NCBI GenBank assembly: GCA_902541745.1
Contig: CACBRW010000001.1
Coordinates: 68,134-117,835, forward strand
Reading direction: 5' to 3'
Length of the DNA: 49,702 nt
Source of the DNA: an uncultured Pelagibacteraceae bacterium
GTDB lineage: Bacteria > Pseudomonadota > Alphaproteobacteria > Pelagibacterales > Pelagibacteraceae
Both the position numbers and the translations under genes were made by a program. Positions 8,439 to 17,823 of the stretch are shown piece after piece. The stretch's first letter is position 1. Each line of letters starts with the position of its first letter. The notes beneath the pieces were generated by a model. It was not told the origin of the DNA. It searched no databases and saw only the letters and a program-made list of their open reading frames with translations.

Positions 8439-10835
8439 ATGATAGCTCATTTTTATCAGAACGTTATTCTCAAAAATCCCAAAGCAATATTTGTGTTGTT
8501 AATTATTGCTATTTTAAGTTTTGGATACTATTCAAAAAATTTTAGACTAGATGCTTCATCAGAAACCTTATTAATAGAAGGTGACCCAGATTTAGCTTAT
8601 TTGAAAGAGGTCTCTGAAAGATATGGATCTAAAGAATTTTTAATTCTTACCTATACACCAAATGAGGGAATGGTAACTGACTCATCAATTAATAATTTAT
8701 TAAGTTTAAAATATAAAATTCAAAGTCTAGATTGGGTTCATAGTGTAATTACATTGTTAGATATTCCACTTTTAAATAATTCTGATGCACCTCTTCAAGA
8801 AAGATTAGAAAGCTTCAAGACATTAAAAGATGAAGATGTTGACAGAGATCGAGGTTTTAAAGAAATTCTAAATAGTCCTGTTTTTCGAAATTTTGTTATT
8901 AGCGAAGACGGCAAAACAAGTGGAATTATTGTTAACATCAAACAGTCTCAAAAATTAGAAAATTTAGAAAATAAATCAAAAAAAGAAATTGAACTAATTA
9001 AAGATCAAATCAAAAAACAAAACCACCAGAATATTTTAGAAATTAGACAAGTTATTCAAAGTTATGGTGACGTTGGAAAGATTTTTCTAGGAGGAATACC
9101 AATGATTGCTGATGATATGATGACCTTCATCAAAAGCGATATAATTGTTTTTGGTTTAGGAGTTCTTGTATTTATAATTGCTACTTTGTGGTTTATTTTT
9201 AGAAATCTTCTTTGGATAATAGTTCCTATAAGTAGCTGTCTTTTTTCTGTGATAATTATGATGGGATTACTTGGGCTACTAGGATGGAAAGTTACGGTCA
9301 TCTCATCAAATTTCATTGCATTAATGTTAATTTTAACAATGGCAATGAATATTCATATGAGCACTAGGTTTCTTCAACTTAAAAAAGATTTTCCGTCAAA
9401 AAATAATTTTGAAATTATTTCCTTAACAACATCAAAAATGTTTTGGCCAATTCTTTATACTGTTCTAACAACAATTTTCGCATTCTTATCTTTAATTTTT
9501 AGTGAAATAAAACCTATTATAGATTTTGGATGGATGATGACTTTTGGGTTAATTACATCATTCATAATTACATTTACTCTACTACCCACCCTTTTAAACT
9601 TTGCTCCCACAAATAATATTACAGTTAAAAAAGAACAGAAATCAAAATTTACAAATTTACTAGGTTTAATTTCTCTTAATAACAAAAACTCAATTTTCTT
9701 AGTAACTGGAATAGTTATAATTTTTAGTATTTTTGGAATAACTAAGCTTGAAGTTGAAAATGGTTTTATTAATTACTTCAATAAAAATACTGAAATTTAC
9801 AAGGGTATGAAACTTATAGATGAGAAGCTTGGTGGAACCACCCCTTTAGAAGTTATTATAAAGTTTCCTGAGAAAGAAAAGGTGAAAAAATCTGAAGTAG
9901 ATGATGAATTTGATGATTGGGGCGATGAAGAAGATACTAATGATGAAAAATACTGGTTTACCAAAGATAAAATCGATCTAATCAAATCTGTTCATAATTA
10001 CTTAGATAGTTTACCTGAAATTGGTAAGGTTTTGTCTTTTTCATCTATTATTGAGGTAGCTACTCAATTAAATAATAATAAACCTTTAGGTACTTTAGAA
10101 ATGGGAGTGCTTTACTCTAAAATTCCCGAGAGTATTAAAACTGAAATCATCGATCCCTATCTTTCAATTAAAGATAATGAGGCTCGAATTAGTCTAAGAA
10201 TTATAGACTCACAGGAAGATTTGAGAAGAAATGATTTAATTAACAAAATTAATTTTGATTTAAAAGATCAATTCGGGTTAGAAAAAAATGATTATAAATT
10301 AGCAGGTGTTTTAATACTGTTTAATAATTTATTACAAAGCCTGTTTAAATCTCAAATTTTAACATTGGGATTTGTTATGGTTGGAATATTTTCTATGTTC
10401 ATAATCTTATTCAGGAATATTAAACTTTCATTAATTGGTGTTATTCCAAATTTTATTGCTGCTTTTTTTATACTAGGAATAATTGGATTCTTAGAAATAC
10501 CTTTAGATATGATGACCATTACTATTGCAGCAATTACAATTGGAATTGCAGTAGATAACAGTATTCACTATATTTACAGATTTAAAGAAGAGTTTAATAA
10601 AATAAAGGATTACAATAAAACATTAAAAATGTGTCATTCAACTGTTGGGGTTGCTATATTAAACACTTCAATTACGATTGTTTTTGGATTTTCAATTTTA
10701 GTTTTATCAAAGTTTATCCCAACAATTTATTTTGGTGTATTTACCGGACTTGCTATGTTGTTAGCTATGATATCAGTTTTAACATTGCTTCCTGCATTAA
10801 TCTTAATTATTAAACCGTTTGGCAAATCATCTTAA
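8439..10835 (+). CDS. RND/MMPL superfamily exporter
   Basis: Large inner-membrane protein of 798 residues with the two-fold RND layout: one N-terminal helix (about 15-30), a periplasmic domain, a helix bundle at about 230-400, one helix at about 415-435, a second periplasmic domain, and a second bundle at about 630-790. The AVDNSIHYIYRFKEE segment in the second bundle resembles the conserved D-bearing element of MMPL/HpnN-like proteins. Such proteins export hydrophobic lipids, hopanoids or drugs by proton antiport; the substrate here cannot be told. An acidic insertion at about 483-507 (VDDEFDDWGDEEDTNDE) is unusual. The next gene, cvpA, begins at the stop (TAATG). Confidence 0.85.
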   Translation: MIAHFYQNVILKNPKAIFVLLIIAILSFGYYSKNFRLDASSETLLIEGDPDLAYLKEVSERYGSKEFLILTYTPNEGMVTDSSINNLLSLKYKIQSLDWVHSVITLLDIPLLNNSDAPLQERLESFKTLKDEDVDRDRGFKEILNSPVFRNFVISEDGKTSGIIVNIKQSQKLENLENKSKKEIELIKDQIKKQNHQNILEIRQVIQSYGDVGKIFLGGIPMIADDMMTFIKSDIIVFGLGVLVFIIATLWFIFRNLLWIIVPISSCLFSVIIMMGLLGLLGWKVTVISSNFIALMLILTMAMNIHMSTRFLQLKKDFPSKNNFEIISLTTSKMFWPILYTVLTTIFAFLSLIFSEIKPIIDFGWMMTFGLITSFIITFTLLPTLLNFAPTNNITVKKEQKSKFTNLLGLISLNNKNSIFLVTGIVIIFSIFGITKLEVENGFINYFNKNTEIYKGMKLIDEKLGGTTPLEVIIKFPEKEKVKKSEVDDEFDDWGDEEDTNDEKYWFTKDKIDLIKSVHNYLDSLPEIGKVLSFSSIIEVATQLNNNKPLGTLEMGVLYSKIPESIKTEIIDPYLSIKDNEARISLRIIDSQEDLRRNDLINKINFDLKDQFGLEKNDYKLAGVLILFNNLLQSLFKSQILTLGFVMVGIFSMFIILFRNIKLSLIGVIPNFIAAFFILGIIGFLEIPLDMMTITIAAITIGIAVDNSIHYIYRFKEEFNKIKDYNKTLKMCHSTVGVAILNTSITIVFGFSILVLSKFIPTIYFGVFTGLAMLLAMISVLTLLPALILIIKPFGKSS

Positions 10836-11380
10836 TGTTAGAAATCCTAAAAGATTTTTATAAAGCAATATCAATAATTGATTTAATTTATTTAATTTTA
10901 ACAATTCTTTCTTTAATAAATTGTTATAAAAAAGGTTTCATTTTAAGTATCCTTTCAATTACTAAATGGTTGCTGGCATATATAATTACATTAATTTTAT
11001 TTCCAAGGATTAAACCATATGTAAAAGACATAATTGATAATGAATATGTGCTCGATGTTGGCTTAGGAATAGTAATATTTGTAGTTGTCATCTTTTTAGT
11101 TTTGTTAATAAATAAAGGAGTCAGTAGAGCAGTTAGATATACAGGAATCGGTGGCTTAGATACGACATTTGGATTCTTTTTTGGTTTTGTAAGAGCTTAC
11201 ATTATATCTGTTTGTATATTTTCAGGTGTTCATATCGTTTATAATTATGATAAATGGCCAATAAATTTTGACAAATCATACGTCTTTCCATATTTAGAAA
11301 AAGGTAGTAGTTATCTGATAAAAGAATTTCCTAATGAAAAAACATATCAAGATTCTAAAGAAAAAATCACAGAACTATAA
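10835..11380 (+). CDS. cvpA: CvpA family membrane protein
   Basis: Small inner-membrane protein of 181 residues with about four hydrophobic segments and the family element IGGLDTTFGFFFGFVRAYI near 110-128. CvpA is linked to colicin V export and to envelope stress in other bacteria; its exact activity is unsettled. It lies directly upstream of purF, the usual linkage, and its 3' end overlaps the purF start by 47 bases. Confidence 0.9.
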   Translation: MLEILKDFYKAISIIDLIYLILTILSLINCYKKGFILSILSITKWLLAYIITLILFPRIKPYVKDIIDNEYVLDVGLGIVIFVVVIFLVLLINKGVSRAVRYTGIGGLDTTFGFFFGFVRAYIISVCIFSGVHIVYNYDKWPINFDKSYVFPYLEKGSSYLIKEFPNEKTYQDSKEKITEL

Positions 11381-12815
11381 TCCAAGATTAAAGGAAGAGT
11401 GTGGGGTTTTTGGTATCAGTAATGCTGAGGATGCTTCAGCTCTTACTGCGCTTGGATTACATGCATTACAACACAGAGGTCAAGAAGGCTGTGGTATAGT
11501 TACTTTTGATGGGGAAAAATATTATTCTGAAAAAAGATTTGGTTTAGTTGGTGACAATTTCAATAAAGAAAAAGTGTTAAATAATCTTAAGGGAAATTTT
11601 GCAATTGGCCATAACAGATACAGCACAACTGGAAATAATATACTAAGAAATATTCAGCCTTTTTTTGCTGATACGAATGCAGGTGGAATTGGAGTTGCGC
11701 ATAACGGAAATCTTACTAATTCAATAGCTTTGAGAAACAAATTAGTTGAAGAGGGAGCTATATTTTACACTACTTCAGATACTGAAACGATTGTTCAATT
11801 AATTGCTAAATCAAAAAGACCAAAAACAATTGACAAAGTAATTGACGCAATTTTTCAAATTCAAGGTGGCTATGCATTAGTGATGTTAACGCAAAACTCA
11901 TTAATTGGGGTAAGAGATCCTTATGGAATAAGACCACTAGTAATCGGTAAGCTCGGCAACAGTTATGTCTTAGCATCTGAAACTTGTGCATTTGATATTA
12001 TTGGAGCAAAATTTTTAAGAGAAGTTGAAAATGGCGAGATAGTTTTAATTGAAGATAATGAACTAAAAAGTATTAAGCCCTTCCCTGTTAAAAAAGTTAG
12101 ACCATGTGTATTTGAATATATTTATTTTTCAAGACCAGACAGTTTAATAGGAGGTAAAACAGCATATGAGCATAGAAAAAATATTGGTAGAGAGCTAGCA
12201 AAAGAAAATGATACTAATGCTGATATAGTAGTTCCTGTTCCAGATTCTGGAAATGCTGCTGCTATGGGTTTTGCTCAAGAATTAAAAATGAACTTCGAAC
12301 ATGGATTAATTAGAAATCATTATGTTGGGAGAACTTTCATCGAACCAAGCCAAAAAATTAGAAGCTTAGGTGTAAAATTAAAATTAAATGCTAATCAAAC
12401 AACAATAAAAAATAAAAAAATTATTCTAATTGATGACTCTCTTGTTCGAGGAACTACGTCACATAAAATTGTTAAAATGCTTTATGATGCTGGTGCGAAA
12501 GAAGTTCATGTTAAAATTGCGTGCCCTGAAATAAGGTACCCAGATTTCTATGGTGTAGATACACCTACGAAAAAAGAATTGTTAGCAGCAAATAAAACAA
12601 ATGATGAAATTTGTGAATATATTGGAGCTAAATCTTTAAGATTTTTGTCAATAGAGGGGCTGTATAAAGCTATTGGTTTTGAAAATAGAAACGAAACATA
12701 TCCACAGTTAACAGATCATTATTTCACAGGCGAATATCCTGTTAAATTAGTGGATGAATTGGGAGATAATAAAATAACTCAGTTATCTTTACTAAGCACT
12801 GGATCAAACAATTAA
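11334..12815 (+). CDS. purF: Amidophosphoribosyltransferase PurF
   Basis: Committed step of purine synthesis: PRPP plus glutamine gives phosphoribosylamine. A 22-residue propeptide precedes the catalytic Cys23 (EECGVFGI) of the N-terminal glutaminase domain, which also has HNRYSTTG and AHNGNL. The phosphoribosyltransferase loop IILIDDSLVRGTTS is at about 363-376. Of the four iron-sulfur cysteines of the Bacillus-type enzyme, CVFEYIYFSRPDS and ACPEIRYP positions are kept. The C-terminal CxxC position reads TDHYFTGEYP, so those two are missing. No alternative start lies between 11334 and Cys23, so the long overlap with cvpA appears real. Confidence 0.96.
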   Translation: MKKHIKILKKKSQNYNPRLKEECGVFGISNAEDASALTALGLHALQHRGQEGCGIVTFDGEKYYSEKRFGLVGDNFNKEKVLNNLKGNFAIGHNRYSTTGNNILRNIQPFFADTNAGGIGVAHNGNLTNSIALRNKLVEEGAIFYTTSDTETIVQLIAKSKRPKTIDKVIDAIFQIQGGYALVMLTQNSLIGVRDPYGIRPLVIGKLGNSYVLASETCAFDIIGAKFLREVENGEIVLIEDNELKSIKPFPVKKVRPCVFEYIYFSRPDSLIGGKTAYEHRKNIGRELAKENDTNADIVVPVPDSGNAAAMGFAQELKMNFEHGLIRNHYVGRTFIEPSQKIRSLGVKLKLNANQTTIKNKKIILIDDSLVRGTTSHKIVKMLYDAGAKEVHVKIACPEIRYPDFYGVDTPTKKELLAANKTNDEICEYIGAKSLRFLSIEGLYKAIGFENRNETYPQLTDHYFTGEYPVKLVDELGDNKITQLSLLSTGSNN

Positions 12816-12818
12816 ATT

Positions 12819-13376
12819 ATGAAAAAAGTAAATTTTACTGAAATGAAAAATGGAACTAAGGAGGATTATGAGCTTCTTGAAAAATTTGAGAAAAACTTTG
12901 AGAGACAAACTGCTGAGAGAGTTTTAAATTATTTATCTAAACAAACTACTACTTTGGAAGGTTACAAAATTTCTAGACTAGAACACTCTTTACAAGCCGC
13001 AACAAGAGCTTTTAAAAATAAAGAAAGTGATGAAATGGTTGTTGCAACATTGTTGCATGATATTGGAGATGATTTAGCACCGATGAATCATTCTCAATAT
13101 GCTGCATCTATACTTAGACCTTATGTTTCGGAAAGAACTTATTGGATTATTCTACACCATGGTCTTTTTCAAACTTACTACAGTGCGCATCATTTGGGTA
13201 GAGACAGAAATGCAAGAGATAAATTTAAAGACCACAAGTATTATCAAGACACTATAGATTTTTGTGAAAAATATGACCAATGCTCTTTTGACCCTGATTA
13301 TAAAAGTATGACTTTGGATGATTTTAAACCATTAGTTAAAAAAATATTCGCAAAAGAGCCTTATTATTATCTTTAA
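12819..13376 (+). CDS. HD-domain metal-dependent hydrolase/oxygenase, substrate unknown
   Basis: A 185-residue all-helical-type protein with HD-superfamily metal ligands: H56 in RLEHSLQAA, H80-D81 in ATLLHDIGDD, and further histidines at 91 and 113-114. The EHSLQ...MVVATLLHDIG pattern resembles PhnZ/TmpB-type mixed-valent diiron HD oxygenases as well as nucleotide phosphohydrolases. The Tyr and Glu that PhnZ uses near its metal site do not appear at the matching positions just before H56 (the sequence is LEGYKISR). It starts 3 bases after purF and is followed by gshA. The substrate cannot be assigned. Confidence 0.75.
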   Translation: MKKVNFTEMKNGTKEDYELLEKFEKNFERQTAERVLNYLSKQTTTLEGYKISRLEHSLQAATRAFKNKESDEMVVATLLHDIGDDLAPMNHSQYAASILRPYVSERTYWIILHHGLFQTYYSAHHLGRDRNARDKFKDHKYYQDTIDFCEKYDQCSFDPDYKSMTLDDFKPLVKKIFAKEPYYYL

Positions 13377-13405
13377 ATTAACATATAAATCACTATTTAA
13401 GGCGC

Positions 13406-14701
13406 ATGATTGATTCAAAAGAAAAAATTATTAATTATTTTAAATCAGGAATTAAGGACCCCAAAAATTTCAAAATCGGGATAGAGCATGAAAAATTTTT
13501 ATTTAATAATTCAGATAATAAGAGAGTCGATTATCCAAAAATAAAAGAAATGTTTACTGCCTTACTAGAATTTGGCTGGAATCCAGTTTTTGAAAAAGAA
13601 AATATAATTGCACTTAATAAAGGTGGTAAAAATATCACTCTTGAACCAGGCAATCAAATAGAATTGTCAGGAGATAAATTAAATCATATGCACGAAGCTT
13701 GTGCAGAATCACAAGACTATTTGTTTGAATTAAAACAAGTTACAAAAAAACTAGATATAAAAATTGTCAGCGCAGGATTCGATCCTATATCTAAATTAAA
13801 TGAAATCCCAAACAATCCTAAACAAAGATATGAATTGATGACTGAGGATATGCCTCTAGGTGGTGAACTTAGTTTAGATATGATGTATCGAACATGTGGC
13901 ACACAGTTAAATATAGATTACAGTTCTGAAGAAGATTTTATTAAAAAGTTTAGGGTAGCAAACTCAATTGTACCCATTGCAATTGCTTTATTTGCTAATT
14001 CCTCAATTGTTGAGAAAAAAAATAGTAACTATTTATCTTATAGATCTAAAGTATGGCAAAGCACTTCTAGAGGTGGATTGCCTAAATTATTTTTCGAAAA
14101 TATGAATTTTGAAAAATATGCAGATTTTGTAATTAATTTTCCTATATTATTTATACAACATAAAGATCAGTATATTTCAGGTAGGAAATATATTTTTAAG
14201 GATTTTATGGAGGGAAAAATCCAAGAAATTGGAAATAGACTTCCAACTGAAGAGGACTTAACAACTCACTTAAGTACAATATTTACTGAAAACAGAGTTA
14301 AGAGATATATTGAATTAAGATCAATGGATACCTGTGGTTGGGATTGTTTATGTGCAGGACCAGCTTTCAATATAGGTATGCTTTATGGAAATTTAGATGA
14401 AGTTTATGAACTAATTTCAACATGGGAGATTGATAAAATAATTAACGCCTATCTAGAGGCGCCGCAAAAGGGATTTAATACTCAATTAATGGGTAAAGAT
14501 CTTCTTTATTGGTCATCAACACTTTTAGACCTTTCAAGAAAAGGTTTAGAGAACAGAGATGTTTTAAGTAAAAAAGGTAATAACGAGACTGTATTCCTAA
14601 ACCATCTACAAAAAGTAATTGATAATAAGACAACAAACGCAGATCATATGATTAGTAAATTTTCAAAAAACGAAAATTTAGACGAATTATATGATAAATA
14701 A
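13406..14701 (+). CDS. gshA: Glutamate-cysteine ligase (alphaproteobacterial/plant type)
   Basis: First step of glutathione synthesis: ATP-dependent joining of glutamate and cysteine. The GCS2-type N-terminal KIGIEHEKFLF (23-33), then TLEPGNQIELSG and the MMYRTCGTQLNIDY segment, match the family found in alphaproteobacteria and plants rather than E. coli GshA. Length 431 is close to typical (about 450). The next gene, an ATP-grasp glutathione synthase, overlaps it by 11 bases, which supports the assignment. Confidence 0.93.
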   Translation: MIDSKEKIINYFKSGIKDPKNFKIGIEHEKFLFNNSDNKRVDYPKIKEMFTALLEFGWNPVFEKENIIALNKGGKNITLEPGNQIELSGDKLNHMHEACAESQDYLFELKQVTKKLDIKIVSAGFDPISKLNEIPNNPKQRYELMTEDMPLGGELSLDMMYRTCGTQLNIDYSSEEDFIKKFRVANSIVPIAIALFANSSIVEKKNSNYLSYRSKVWQSTSRGGLPKLFFENMNFEKYADFVINFPILFIQHKDQYISGRKYIFKDFMEGKIQEIGNRLPTEEDLTTHLSTIFTENRVKRYIELRSMDTCGWDCLCAGPAFNIGMLYGNLDEVYELISTWEIDKIINAYLEAPQKGFNTQLMGKDLLYWSSTLLDLSRKGLENRDVLSKKGNNETVFLNHLQKVIDNKTTNADHMISKFSKNENLDELYDK

Positions 14702-15617
14702 AATTGTTGCTGTTCAAGGAAACCATCCTTCTAAACTAAATCCTTTAACGGATACAAGTGTTTTTTTGGCAAACGAAATTCAAAGCAAAAAATATAAAAT
14801 TTTCTATTACGATCCAAAAGAATTATCAATTGTTAATTCGAAAGTTATAGCTAAAGGTTTTTTTATTAAATTTAATTACAGTAATAAAAAGTTCTATAAA
14901 ATCACAAAAAAACAAAATCTAGACTTAAGTAAATGTAAATTTATTCTTATTCGCCAAGATCCACCTTTTAATCTTGAGTATATTTCAACAACATACATTT
15001 TAGATACAATTGAGACTAAAGTTAAAATAATTAATAACCCTACCTCTGTAAGGAATATTTCTGAAAAATTGTATTCATCTAAATATCAAAAATATATGCC
15101 AGCTACCATTTTTTCTCAAAATATGAATGAAATAAAAAAATTTTTCAAAAAAAACAAAAAAGTTATTTTAAAACCCATCCATAGTTTCAGTGGAAATGAT
15201 ATTCATTTACTAACTAAATTTAATTCAAAATTAGTTAAAAATTTTATAAAAAAACATGCTCATATCATGTGCCAAAAATTTCTTCCTAAAATAAGTAAGG
15301 GAGATAAAAGGGTTTTTATAATAAATGGAAAAGTATGTGGTGCAATTTCAAGAGTTCCTAAGAAAGGATCAATTTTAAGTAATATGAGTAAAGGAGCAAA
15401 ACCTACTAATATAAAATTAACAAGTAAAGAAATTAAAATTTCAAAATTAATTGCTAAAGATTTAAAAAAAGAAAATATTTTTTTTGCAGGAATTGATTTT
15501 ATAGACCAAAAACTCAACGGAGATATTAATGTTACTTCTCCAACTGGACTTAAAACACTTTATGATCTATCAGGAAAAAATTTAGCCAAAACTTTTTGGA
15601 AAGAGCTTAAAGCGTGA
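14691..15617 (+). CDS. gshB: Glutathione synthase (ATP-grasp)
   Basis: Adds glycine to gamma-glutamylcysteine. The 308-residue protein has GshB-like features: an N-terminal pre-ATP-grasp domain with FILIRQDPPFNLEYI near 85-99, the phosphate loop KPIHSFSGNDI, and the FFAGIDFIDQKLNGDINVTSP catalytic end. Conserved NVTSPTG near the C-terminus is characteristic of the family. It overlaps gshA by 11 bases and its stop overlaps the GTG of the next gene (GTGA). Confidence 0.93.
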   Translation: MINKIVAVQGNHPSKLNPLTDTSVFLANEIQSKKYKIFYYDPKELSIVNSKVIAKGFFIKFNYSNKKFYKITKKQNLDLSKCKFILIRQDPPFNLEYISTTYILDTIETKVKIINNPTSVRNISEKLYSSKYQKYMPATIFSQNMNEIKKFFKKNKKVILKPIHSFSGNDIHLLTKFNSKLVKNFIKKHAHIMCQKFLPKISKGDKRVFIINGKVCGAISRVPKKGSILSNMSKGAKPTNIKLTSKEIKISKLIAKDLKKENIFFAGIDFIDQKLNGDINVTSPTGLKTLYDLSGKNLAKTFWKELKA

Positions 15618-16489
15618 ACAATTTAACCAATCAGCAAAAAGGTTCATTGATGGCTTTTATAGGAGTTATGTTTATAACTCCAGATTCTTTGCTAATAAGA
15701 TTATCAAGTATTGATACTTGGGGAATGCTTTTTTACCGAGGGGCAATACCATTTTTAATAGTTTTAGTTGGTCTTCTTTTATTTTATAAAAATAATTTCT
15801 TAAAAGCTTTGTTTAAAATTGGTTACCCGGGTATTTTTTATGTAATTAGTTTTTCTATTTGTAATATTACTTTTATTATCTCAATCCAAAACACTAACGT
15901 AGCAAATACTTTATTAATGGTGGCTCTTGCACCAATGCTTTCAGCAATATTAGGTGCTATTTTCTTAAAAGAAAAACCAGATAATAAAACTTGGATTGCT
16001 ATAATAATTACCTTTGTTGCTTGTGTTTATATTTTTTACGACTCTTTAAGTCTTGGCAATTTTTATGGAGATATGTTTGGTTTAATCACTTCTTTTGGAT
16101 TAGCTTGTAATGCTAACATTGCGAGATACGCTAAAACTATTGATTTGGTACCTGCTGCTGTAATTGGAAAATCGTGTGTTGCAATTTTTGCCTTTTTCTT
16201 TGTTAAAGACTTTGCATTAGTGGGGAATAATCTTTTTTATATACCTTTAATGTGTGTAATGTGTGTAGCCATACCATTTGTTTTAGTCACTATAGCACCA
16301 AGATTTATAACTGCAGCTGAAGTTAATCTATTTTTCCTATTAGAAACTATCCTTGGACCGATATGGGTCTGGATGGTTATCAAAGAACAGCCTTCTAACG
16401 AGACTATCTATGGAGGTATCGTTATCATTATTACGATAGCAATTCATTCTTTACTGGCCATAAAAAAAACACAAACCAAAACTACGTAG
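15614..16489 (+). CDS. EamA/DMT-family transporter
   Basis: Inner-membrane protein of 291 residues with about ten hydrophobic segments and the internal duplication of the EamA family; ALAPMLSAILGAIFLKEKPD (about 110-129) and the second-half LLETILGPIWVWMVIKEQPS are the two repeat ends. The GTG start at 15614 overlaps the gshB stop by 4 bases. Family members export amino acids, metabolites or nucleotide sugars; the substrate is unknown. It may be co-transcribed with gshAB. It is the first of three EamA proteins here, none of them near-identical. Confidence 0.88.
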   Translation: MNNLTNQQKGSLMAFIGVMFITPDSLLIRLSSIDTWGMLFYRGAIPFLIVLVGLLLFYKNNFLKALFKIGYPGIFYVISFSICNITFIISIQNTNVANTLLMVALAPMLSAILGAIFLKEKPDNKTWIAIIITFVACVYIFYDSLSLGNFYGDMFGLITSFGLACNANIARYAKTIDLVPAAVIGKSCVAIFAFFFVKDFALVGNNLFYIPLMCVMCVAIPFVLVTIAPRFITAAEVNLFFLLETILGPIWVWMVIKEQPSNETIYGGIVIIITIAIHSLLAIKKTQTKTT

Positions 16490-16518
16490 CCAGAAAATAT
16501 TAAACTTAAAAACTAAAT

Positions 16519-17823
16519 ATGCAAAAAGAAGTAAAAAAGTCTTGGGCTCTTTTTATTGGGATTGGACTGATGATGATTGGTCATGGATTACAATTACAAG
16601 TCATGGGTATTAGGGCGGTACTTGAAGATTTTAGTGTTTTGACAACAGGTATATTCATGTCAGGATATTTTGTTGGGTACTTTGTTGGCTCAAGAACCAC
16701 ACCTAATTTTGTTTCAAAAGTTGGTCACATAAGAGTTTTTGCTGCATTCGCTTCACTTGCATCTTTAAGTGCTTTAATTGCTGTTGTTTATGTAAATCCC
16801 TTTATGTGGACAATTAGTAGGTTCATAACAGGTATAAGCTTAGTTAGTTGTTATGTGGTTACTGAAAGCTGGTTGAATGATAGAGCAACTAATAAAAATA
16901 GAGGACAACTATTGTCTGCATATATGATGGTTATCTATTTTGGATTAGCTATAGGTATGTTGTTACTCAATATAAGTAAACCAGATGATTATGAACCATT
17001 TATTTTAGTTTCTATTTTGCTTTCTATTGCACTTATTCCTATTTTATTAACTAAAAGACCTGCTCCTAAATTTAAAAAAATAGAGACAATAAGTATTAAA
17101 GAATTATATAAAATTTCACCATTAGGTTCATTGAGCTCATTCTTTACTGGTATTATTCATGCAGCATTCTTCTCTTTAATATCCGTTTATGCAACACTTG
17201 CAAAATTTACTTTATTTGAAACATCGATACTTTTATTTATCGCAACAATTGCAGGAATGATTGGTCAAGGGCCAATAGGTTATTTTTCAGATACATTTGA
17301 TAGAAGAAAAGTTATCGTTATTACAACATTTGGAAGTTCTTTTTTGGCATTTATTTCAATTCTAACTTCAAACGATCCAATCCAAAATATTTATTACATG
17401 AACGAATTTTCTTTTAGGAAAATTATATTTTTTATTGCTGTAGGATTGTATTCAAGTTTATGTCTTCCTTTGTTTTCACTTAACCTTGCTCATACAAATG
17501 ACTTTGTTCCTAAATCAAAATTCGTAGCAGCTGGAGGTGGTTTGCAGTTTATCTTTGGTGTGGGTGCAATTAGTGGTCCTATTTTGTGTTCTATATTTAT
17601 GGAATGGTTTGGTTTAAATGGTTTGTTTATTTTTTTAATTATTGCGCATGCAATAATTGGTGGATTTGGTTTGTATAGGATGAAAGTTAGAAATACTGTT
17701 GAAAATCCAGATTCAACTTTTACACCGGTTCCAGCAACCATTACACCTGCAGGATTAGAGCTAGATCCAGATGCACCTGCAACACTTGATGATAATCCAG
17801 TTAATAAAACTTTAAAAACTTAA
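16519..17823 (+). CDS. MFS transporter (YcaD-like)
   Basis: Major-facilitator protein of 434 residues with twelve predicted membrane segments. Conserved helix-loop elements include the second-helix region GYFVGYFVGSRTTPNFV and, in the second half, GQGPIGYFSDTFDRRKVI, the MFS motif between helices 8 and 9. A soluble proline-rich tail of about 40 residues (from about 395) is unusual. Substrate unknown. The 3' end overlaps the convergent MOSC gene by 4 bases. Confidence 0.88.
   Translation: MQKEVKKSWALFIGIGLMMIGHGLQLQVMGIRAVLEDFSVLTTGIFMSGYFVGYFVGSRTTPNFVSKVGHIRVFAAFASLASLSALIAVVYVNPFMWTISRFITGISLVSCYVVTESWLNDRATNKNRGQLLSAYMMVIYFGLAIGMLLLNISKPDDYEPFILVSILLSIALIPILLTKRPAPKFKKIETISIKELYKISPLGSLSSFFTGIIHAAFFSLISVYATLAKFTLFETSILLFIATIAGMIGQGPIGYFSDTFDRRKVIVITTFGSSFLAFISILTSNDPIQNIYYMNEFSFRKIIFFIAVGLYSSLCLPLFSLNLAHTNDFVPKSKFVAAGGGLQFIFGVGAISGPILCSIFMEWFGLNGLFIFLIIAHAIIGGFGLYRMKVRNTVENPDSTFTPVPATITPAGLELDPDAPATLDDNPVNKTLKT

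Noticed and set aside
10631..10813. Small overlapping frames inside the RND exporter and elsewhere (for example 9062-9316, 36469-36840, 24573-24911)
   Set aside because: They lie wholly inside well-supported genes in other frames or on the other strand and have no recognisable features.
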